In this document: positions 1 through 5,154 of the stretch, piece after piece
Position numbering within the stretch: position 1 is the stretch's first letter
Layout: every line of letters starts with the position of its first letter
From: Acetobacteraceae bacterium
Lineage (GTDB): Bacteria; Pseudomonadota; Alphaproteobacteria; Acetobacterales; Acetobacteraceae
Direction of reading: 5' to 3'
Assembly: GCA_947475475.1 (NCBI GenBank)
Contig: CANJOG010000110.1
Span: forward strand, 1 to 6,744
DNA: 6,744 bases
The notes under the pieces: model-generated
Database searches by the model: none
What the model saw: only the letters and a program-made list of their open reading frames with translations
What the model was told of the DNA's origin: nothing
Translations under genes and position numbers: made by a program

Positions 1-1230
1 ATTGGCAGAGTCGAAGCCATGATCGGTCAGCACGGATTTGATGATTGGCGTGAGGAGGGCAACGAGATCGTCGGCTTCCTGACGCACTGTTGGGTCTGGG
101 TGACGCTCCGCACGGTCGAGTTCCATCCCCACCCAATAGGCCAGTGCGCGTGAGGCTTCGGTACCGGCACGAACTTCCAGCAACATGCGGCGCACATCTG
201 GGTGCACGATGATCGGATCGGCATCGTTGCTTGGTGCTGAGGCATTTTTGCCCATCGCGCGGCCCTGGCGGCGATCCTTGGCGTAGGCGACGGCGGATTG
301 ATAGGCGGTGGAGGCAACGCCCAGACCTTGAATGCCAACGCCAAGGCGCGCGGCATTCATCATGGTGAACATGCATTTCATGCCCTGATGCGCACCGCCA
401 ATCAGCCAGCCTTGCGCCGCGTCGAAATTCATCACGCAGGTCGATGATGCTCGAATTCCCATTTTGTGCTCGAGCGAGCCGACTGCGACGCCGTTGCGCG
501 TGCCAGGCTTGCCATCCGCGGTGGGCAGGAATTTCGGCACCAGGAACAGAGAAATTCCGCGTGTGCCGGGAGGTGCATCCGGCAGCTTCGCCAGAACGAG
601 ATGGAGAATATTCTCGGTGAGATCGTGCTCGCCGGCCGAGATGAAAATCTTCGTCCCCGTGATGCGGTAGCTGCCATCGCCTGCCGGTTCGGCGCGCGTG
701 CGGATCAGGCCAAGATCGGTTCCGCAATGCGGTTCGGTCAGGCACATTGTGCCGGACCAGGTACCATCGACAAGTTTCGGCAGATAGGCGCGCTTGGTGG
801 CCTCATCGCCATGTGCATGAAGTGCCAGATATGCACCGTGGCTGAGGCCGGGATACATGCCGAATGCCAGATTGGCCGAGGACATCATCTCCTTGACCAC
901 GAAACCAACCGACGTTGGCATGCCCTGTCCGCCGAATTCCGGATCGCAATCGAGTGCCGTCCATCCGCCTTCCGCGAACGTGCGATAGGCCTCCTTGAAG
1001 CCTCTTGGTGTGCGCACCACGCCATTCTCCAGGATGCAGCCCTCAGCATCGCCGGAGAGGTTGATCGGGAAGAGCACTTCCTCTGCGATTTTGGCGGCCT
1101 CGCTGAGCACCGCGTCGATCAAATCGGGCGTAGCCTGTTCGTAGCCTGGGAGGGATGCAAGTTGCCCGACATTGAGTATTTCGTGCAGCACGAAACGCAT
1201 GTCGCGCAGCGGGGCCTGATAGGTTGCCAT
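1..1230 (-). CDS. Acyl-CoA dehydrogenase, large (~590-600 aa) DmdC/FadE5-like type, 3' end cut by window
   Basis: FAD-dependent oxidation of an acyl-CoA to the trans-2-enoyl-CoA, the first oxidative step of beta-oxidation. I read the frame by hand: it is open for 410 codons from ATG at 1230-1228 to base 1, with no stop. The N-terminus (MATYQAPLRDMRFVLHE) matches the short N-terminal extension typical of the large ACAD subfamily that includes DmdC and mycobacterial FadE5. The acyl-CoA dehydrogenase signature LTEPHCGTD lies at residues 164-172, followed by the middle beta-domain (ITGTKIFIS, 190-198) and the start of the C-terminal helical domain (MMNAARLGVGIQGLG, 290-304). The visible part ends in LTDHGFDSAN. 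In relatives this comes just before the GGxGY..E segment with the catalytic glutamate, so that residue is off the left edge. A GAGGGAG ribosome site (1245-1239) lies 8 bases before the ATG. It is last of the genes seen in the operon, 13 bases after the dehydrogenase/hydratase. Substrate chain length is not readable from sequence. Confidence 0.95.
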   Translation of the reverse strand, partial: MATYQAPLRDMRFVLHEILNVGQLASLPGYEQATPDLIDAVLSEAAKIAEEVLFPINLSGDAEGCILENGVVRTPRGFKEAYRTFAEGGWTALDCDPEFGGQGMPTSVGFVVKEMMSSANLAFGMYPGLSHGAYLALHAHGDEATKRAYLPKLVDGTWSGTMCLTEPHCGTDLGLIRTRAEPAGDGSYRITGTKIFISAGEHDLTENILHLVLAKLPDAPPGTRGISLFLVPKFLPTADGKPGTRNGVAVGSLEHKMGIRASSTCVMNFDAAQGWLIGGAHQGMKCMFTMMNAARLGVGIQGLGVASTAYQSAVAYAKDRRQGRAMGKNASAPSNDADPIIVHPDVRRMLLEVRAGTEASRALAYWVGMELDRAERHPDPTVRQEADDLVALLTPIIKSVLTDHGFDSAN

Positions 1231-1238
1231 GGTTCCTG

Positions 1239-1245
1239 CTCCCTC
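1239..1245 (-). promoter_or_regulatory. Ribosome binding site of the acyl-CoA dehydrogenase
   Basis: On the minus strand the bases read GAGGGAG, 8 bases upstream of ATG 1230. The first two bases lie in the TGA stop (1246-1244) of the preceding gene, so termination and initiation occur almost at the same place. It supports 1230 as the start. A second AGGA at 1237-1234 is only 3 bases from the ATG and is less likely to act. Confidence 0.6.
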
Positions 1246-3559
1246 AGTTACGCAGCGGCTTGCCGGTGGCAAGCATATGGTCGATCCGCGCGATGGTCTT
1301 TGGCTGGCGCACCAGCTTCAGGAAGGCTTCGCGTTCCAATGTGGTGATGTCATCCTCGGCGAGAACATCCTGCATGTCGGTATCACCGCCGGTGAGGATA
1401 CGCGCGAGTTCTGTGGCCACCGCGGCATCATGTTCACTCGCCTTACCCTGCGCTTCAAATTGTGCGACGGCGAGGCCAAGTGCTGCGGCACCATTCGGAC
1501 CTGGTAGCCGGAATTCCGGCGGGAGCGGTGGCGTGTAATTCTCAGCCAGCGCAAGCACGCGCTGTTTGGCATCGAAGAGCAGACGGTCACGATTCATCGT
1601 GACCGCATCGGTTTCACGCAGAAATCCAAGTTCGCGTGCCTGGGCGGCCGATTTGCTTGTCTGTGCGGTGGAGATGATTTCGAAGGCCTTGGCGACAGGT
1701 GGCATCGGGCCTTTCGGCAACGCCGGACTTGCCTGCCAGCGCGCCAGCAATTCCTTGCAGCCGCCCCAGCCGGGGATGATGCCGACGCCAACCTCGACGA
1801 GGCCCATATAGGTCTCAGCATGCGCCTGGACAGCGTCGCAATGCAAGGTGATCTCACAGCCGCCGCCGAGCGCCATGCCCGCGGGAGCGGCAACGACAGG
1901 GAAGGGCGCATATTTCAGCGCTTTGAAAGCCGCGTGCCCTGCATTGATCATTTCCCCCATCGTATCCCAGGCAGCGACATTGATGCCGAACAGAATGAGA
2001 CCAAGATTTGCGCCGACCGAGAAATTGGCTCCCTCATTGTAGATCACCAAGCCCGTGTAGCCTGATTTCACCAGACCGATCGCCTTGCTGATGATGGAGA
2101 GCACATCGGTGTCGAGCGCATTCATCTTGCCGGTGAATTCGAGGCAGAGTACGCCGTCGCCGACGTCCCAGATTGCAGCGGAGCCATTTTTCACCAATGG
2201 CTTGGCGCCAAGCTTGATGTCGGAGAGCAGCAGAACGCCGGCGGGGCGCTCGAGTGGAACATAGGCGCCAGTCGTGTCGAGATATTCGATCCGTCCCTGC
2301 TCCACACGGTAGAAACTGCGTCCGCGAGCCTTTTGCAGAAGCTCCGGAACCGCCTGGCCACGTGCCTCGATCGCCTTAGCAAGTTCCTCCGTGCCGATCC
2401 TGTCCATCAGTTCGAAAGGACCATACTTCCAGCCATAGCCGAGCCGCATCGCCTCATCGACGGCAGCGATATCATCGGCAATTTCGGGAACAAGCGCTGC
2501 TGTGTATGCGAATAGTTGCACGAGAACGCTCTGCATATATGCGCCGACTTTACTCGGATGGGCGATCATGCCGCGCAAGTCTCGTTTGCCGATATCCAGC
2601 GCCGGATCCTTGGCCGCAACAGTCGGACGGTATTCGCCGGTCTTCAGATCGAGCGCTAGTTTCTTCCCGCCAGCGGCACGATCAACACGGAAGAAGCCAC
2701 CCTTGCCTTTGCGTCCGGTAAGGCCTTCGGAGACCATTTTCTGCAGAAGCGCCTGTTCGCGCGCGACACTATGTAGGAGGTCGCTCTTGGGCAGATGCCG
2801 CAGCAGCGAGCCGACAACGAGTGGAATCAGATCCACGCCGATCAGATCAATCAATGCGAAAAGGCCGGTGCGCGGTACGCCCGCGGGCAGATGGGCGGCG
2901 TCCGCCTCTTCGACTGTCAGGCCGCGCTCGATCGCTTCAGCCAGCGCACAGGCCATCCAGAACGTGCCGACACGGTTGGCGATGAAGCCCGGTGTATCCT
3001 TACAAAGAACAACGCCCTTGCCGAGTTGCTTATCACAAAGATCTTGCAGTGTGCCGATGGCATCTCCCCGCGTCTCCGGACCCCGCACGATTTCTAACAG
3101 ACGCATGTAGCGGGGCGGATTGAAGAAATGGGTGATGCAGAAATCCTTGCGGAACGCATCAGACTGCCCCTCCACCAGCACGCTGAGCGGAATGGTAGAA
3201 GTATTGGAAGAGACGATGGAGCCTGGCTTGCGAACCGCGTCGATCTGCTTGTAGAGGCGCTGCTTGATTTCGGGATTCTCGATGATTACTTCGACAATCC
3301 AGTCGCAATCGGCGAGCCTGCCGAGATCATCCTCGAAGTTTCCTGGCGTAATGAGTCTCGCTGCGTTCGCTGACATCAACGGTGCTGGATCGGTCTTTTT
3401 CATCTTCTCGATGGCACCGCGGGCAATGGCGCTGCGATCAGCTCCTTCCTTCGCCGGCATGTCCATCAGGAAAACGGGGATGCCGGCATTGGCGAGTTGT
3501 CCCGCAATACCGCTTCCCATCGTGCCCGCGCCGAGCACGGCGCATTGCTTGATCGCCAT
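1244..3559 (-). CDS. fadN: 3-hydroxyacyl-CoA dehydrogenase/enoyl-CoA hydratase fusion (FadN-like domain order)
   Basis: Bifunctional beta-oxidation enzyme of 771 residues: hydrates trans-2-enoyl-CoA to 3-hydroxyacyl-CoA, then oxidises it with NAD+ to 3-ketoacyl-CoA. The NAD-binding Rossmann loop GAGTMG is at 10-15. The dehydrogenase active-site set is visible: S121 (in NTS), H144 (THFFNP), E156 (LLEIV), with the H-to-E spacing of 12 seen in the human enzyme, and N195 (GFIANR). A C-terminal dehydrogenase domain runs to about 290 (GRKGKGGFF), and a second related helical unit covers about 335-400 (AVDEAMRLGYGWKYGPFELMDRIG). The hydratase (crotonase) fold spans about 460-610, with both catalytic glutamates, E569 (GGGCEI) and E589 (GLVEVGVGIIPGWGG), 20 apart as in rat hydratase. 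A helical tail of about 150 residues follows. The dehydrogenase half comes first, opposite to E. coli FadB and like B. subtilis FadN. The start is 3 bases after the thiolase stop and has a good ribosome site. The symbol is by architecture; fadB or fadJ labels are also common. Confidence 0.95.
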   Translation of the reverse strand: MAIKQCAVLGAGTMGSGIAGQLANAGIPVFLMDMPAKEGADRSAIARGAIEKMKKTDPAPLMSANAARLITPGNFEDDLGRLADCDWIVEVIIENPEIKQRLYKQIDAVRKPGSIVSSNTSTIPLSVLVEGQSDAFRKDFCITHFFNPPRYMRLLEIVRGPETRGDAIGTLQDLCDKQLGKGVVLCKDTPGFIANRVGTFWMACALAEAIERGLTVEEADAAHLPAGVPRTGLFALIDLIGVDLIPLVVGSLLRHLPKSDLLHSVAREQALLQKMVSEGLTGRKGKGGFFRVDRAAGGKKLALDLKTGEYRPTVAAKDPALDIGKRDLRGMIAHPSKVGAYMQSVLVQLFAYTAALVPEIADDIAAVDEAMRLGYGWKYGPFELMDRIGTEELAKAIEARGQAVPELLQKARGRSFYRVEQGRIEYLDTTGAYVPLERPAGVLLLSDIKLGAKPLVKNGSAAIWDVGDGVLCLEFTGKMNALDTDVLSIISKAIGLVKSGYTGLVIYNEGANFSVGANLGLILFGINVAAWDTMGEMINAGHAAFKALKYAPFPVVAAPAGMALGGGCEITLHCDAVQAHAETYMGLVEVGVGIIPGWGGCKELLARWQASPALPKGPMPPVAKAFEIISTAQTSKSAAQARELGFLRETDAVTMNRDRLLFDAKQRVLALAENYTPPLPPEFRLPGPNGAAALGLAVAQFEAQGKASEHDAAVATELARILTGGDTDMQDVLAEDDITTLEREAFLKLVRQPKTIARIDHMLATGKPLRN

Positions 3560-3562
3560 GGT

Positions 3563-4699
3563 TCAAACCCTCGACAAGATGGTTGCGATACCTTGGCCGC
3601 CGCCAATGCACATGCTGGCGAGCGCATGCTTGCCGCCGGTGCGGGCAAGAAGCTGCGCTGCCTTGCCCGTAATGCGCGCGCCACTGGCGCCGAGTGGGTG
3701 ACCAAGGGCGATGGCACCGCCGTCGAGATTGGTGCGTGCAGTGTCGATGCCAAGCTCGTCGATGACCGCAAGGGCTTGGGCGGCGAAGGCCTCGTTGAGC
3801 TCAATCACATCTATATCGCTCATCGAAAGTCCCGCGCGGGCCAGTGCTTTCTGCGTTGCTGGCACCGGGCCGATGCCCATGATCTCCGGCGCGCAGCCGG
3901 CCACGGAGATAGCGGAAATGCGCGCCAGAACCGGCAGATTGTGTCGCTCCGCATAATCAGCAGATGCGACCAGCACCGCCGAGGCACCATCAGTGATCGG
4001 CGAGGATGTGCCGGCGGTGACGCTGCCCGACGCCGAGAATGCCGGTTTCAGACCGGCAAGGGCTTCCAGCGTCGTGTCGGGGCGCGGGCAGCCATCCTGG
4101 TCGACGGTGCCACCCTTGCTGGTGATCGGCACAATCTCGCCGCTGAAATGTCCCGTGGATTGCGCCAATCCGGCGCGACGCTGACTCTCGAGCGCGAACG
4201 CCTCCTGCCGGGCGCGACTGATCCCGTATTTTACGGCAAGATTCTCGGCAGTCTGCCCCATCGAGACATAAGCATTGGGGTTCGACTTGGCGAGGCCGGG
4301 ATGCAGCATTGGGTTGAAACCCATCATCGGCACCCGGCTCATGCTTTCCACGCCGCAACAGACGAACAATTCGCCCGCACCCATCTGGATGGCGCCCGCC
4401 GCGATATGGATCGCATTCATCGACGACCCGCACCAGCGGTTAATCGTGGCGCCAGCAACACTAATCGGCAGATCAGCAAGAAATCCGATCATGCGGCCGA
4501 TATTGAAGCCCTGCTCGCCCTCCGGAAATGCGCAGCCCGCGATTACATCTTCGATATCCTCAGGCTTAGCCTTGGTGCGTTCGATCAGGCCACGCACGGT
4601 CTGGGCCAGGAGATCATCCGGCCGTACGCGTGCGAGCGCACCACGATTGGCTGGAGTGAAAGGCGAACGGGCATAGCCCGCGATGACAACGGTTTTCAT
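3563..4699 (-). CDS. fadA: Acetyl-CoA C-acyltransferase (3-ketoacyl-CoA thiolase, FadA type)
   Basis: Cleaves 3-ketoacyl-CoA with free CoA to acetyl-CoA and an acyl-CoA shortened by two carbons, closing the beta-oxidation cycle in the cytoplasm. At 378 residues it is slightly shorter than the usual ~390 but appears complete. The nucleophile is C90 in NRWCGSSMNAI. The other catalytic motifs are NEAF (302-305), GHPLGASG with H334 (333-340), and the C-terminal CIGGGQG with C364 (364-370). Segments such as CGSSM, HPGL (133-136) and TAGTSS.ITDGAS (228-240) resemble the degradative FadA group more than biosynthetic acetoacetyl-CoA thiolases. This is a judgement by eye, and a broad-specificity or ketoadipyl-type thiolase is not fully excluded. 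The ATG overlaps the stop of the MerR gene by four bases (ATGA). No strong ribosome site precedes it (only GGAAGA, 11 bases away), so initiation probably depends on translation of the upstream gene. It likely pairs with the following dehydrogenase/hydratase. Confidence 0.94.
   Translation of the reverse strand: MKTVVIAGYARSPFTPANRGALARVRPDDLLAQTVRGLIERTKAKPEDIEDVIAGCAFPEGEQGFNIGRMIGFLADLPISVAGATINRWCGSSMNAIHIAAGAIQMGAGELFVCCGVESMSRVPMMGFNPMLHPGLAKSNPNAYVSMGQTAENLAVKYGISRARQEAFALESQRRAGLAQSTGHFSGEIVPITSKGGTVDQDGCPRPDTTLEALAGLKPAFSASGSVTAGTSSPITDGASAVLVASADYAERHNLPVLARISAISVAGCAPEIMGIGPVPATQKALARAGLSMSDIDVIELNEAFAAQALAVIDELGIDTARTNLDGGAIALGHPLGASGARITGKAAQLLARTGGKHALASMCIGGGQGIATILSRV
3568..3572 (-). 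promoter_or_regulatory. Ribosome binding site of the dehydrogenase/hydratase fusion
   Basis: GAGGG on the minus strand, 8 bases upstream of ATG 3559 and lying within the last codons of the thiolase gene (TCG AGG GTT TGA). The stop and next start are arranged TGA-ACC-ATG. This favours coupled translation of the two partner enzymes and supports 3559 as the start. Confidence 0.6.
4696..4699 (-). other. ATGA stop/start overlap, MerR gene to thiolase gene
   Basis: The minus strand reads ATGA: ATG (4699-4697) starts the thiolase and TGA (4698-4696) ends the regulator. The overlap, plus a weak upstream ribosome site, points to translational coupling by re-initiation. The coupling itself is inferred. 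Confidence 0.85.
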
Positions 4700-5154
4700 G
4701 GCCGGTGCGATCTTCCGTTTCTGTCGGGGGAGGGTTTGCGTTTGCCCGGTTGGGCGGTGGTGGCCTGGTAGGCCAGAGCCTGCGCTTCGATATCGCGCAA
4801 TTCGGAAAGAGTGGCGGCGATGTCGTTCTGCTGTTGCTCGAGTTCGGTAATGCGCCCGCGGGTTCGCTCCAGCATCAGGGCGAGCTGGCGGGATTGGGTG
4901 GAGTCGAGATCATAGAGATCGAGAAACTCCTTGATCTCCGAGAGGGCGAATCCAAGTCGCTTGCCACGCAGGATCAGTTTGAGGCGGGCGCGGTCGCGGT
5001 GATTGTAAATCCGGTTGGCGCCGGCCCGGGCCGGATTGATCAGGCCGTGATCTTCGTAAAAGCGGATCGTGCGCGGGGAAATGCCACATTCGGCGGCTAG
5101 ATCGCCGATGGAATGGAACTGATCATCTGGCTTGGCTGAACTTTGCGAATTCAT
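4696..5154 (-). CDS. MerR-family transcriptional regulator within the beta-oxidation operon
   Basis: DNA-binding regulator of 152 residues. The winged helix-turn-helix is at about 14-40 (HSIGDLAAECGISPRTIRFY, then EDHGLI). The wing and second helical motif follow (NRIYNHRDRARLKLILRGKRLGFALSEIKEFL, read in two parts, 47-62 and 63-78). A long helix at about 88-130 (LALMLERTRGRITELEQQQN and onward) fits the antiparallel dimer coiled coil of MerR proteins. The last ~20 residues are basic, proline-rich and probably disordered. The only cysteine, C23, lies in the helix-turn-helix, so the metal-sensing cysteine pattern of MerR, CueR or ZntR is absent; no separate ligand-binding domain follows. MerR relatives such as LiuR control leucine/isovalerate and acyl-CoA catabolism in proteobacteria, and the neighbours here suggest a similar role. 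The effector, perhaps an acyl-CoA, is inferred. The gene overlaps both the ligase before it and the thiolase after it by four bases, so it would be made with the operon and could regulate its own synthesis. Confidence 0.92.
   Translation of the reverse strand: MNSQSSAKPDDQFHSIGDLAAECGISPRTIRFYEDHGLINPARAGANRIYNHRDRARLKLILRGKRLGFALSEIKEFLDLYDLDSTQSRQLALMLERTRGRITELEQQQNDIAATLSELRDIEAQALAYQATTAQPGKRKPSPDRNGRSHRP
5151..5154 (-). other. ATGA stop/start overlap, ligase gene to MerR gene
   Basis: The minus strand reads ATGA: ATG (5154-5152) begins the regulator and TGA (5153-5151) ends the ligase. The reading frame of each protein was checked across the junction (ligase ends PEEKG, regulator begins MNSQSS). 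Confidence 0.88.

Noticed and set aside
466..1347. Plus-strand open frame of 293 codons
   Set aside because: It is antisense to the clearly coding acyl-CoA dehydrogenase and runs into the end of the fusion gene. It has no family resemblance and no upstream ribosome site I could support.
3497..4771. Long plus-strand open frame of 424 codons
   Set aside because: It runs antisense to the thiolase, which has complete catalytic motifs. The translation is rich in Arg, His and Ala with no recognisable domain, as expected for the mirror frame of a GC-rich gene.
4696..5154. Metal-responsive MerR regulator
   Set aside because: There is no C-terminal cysteine pair or metal-binding loop; the single cysteine is in the helix-turn-helix.
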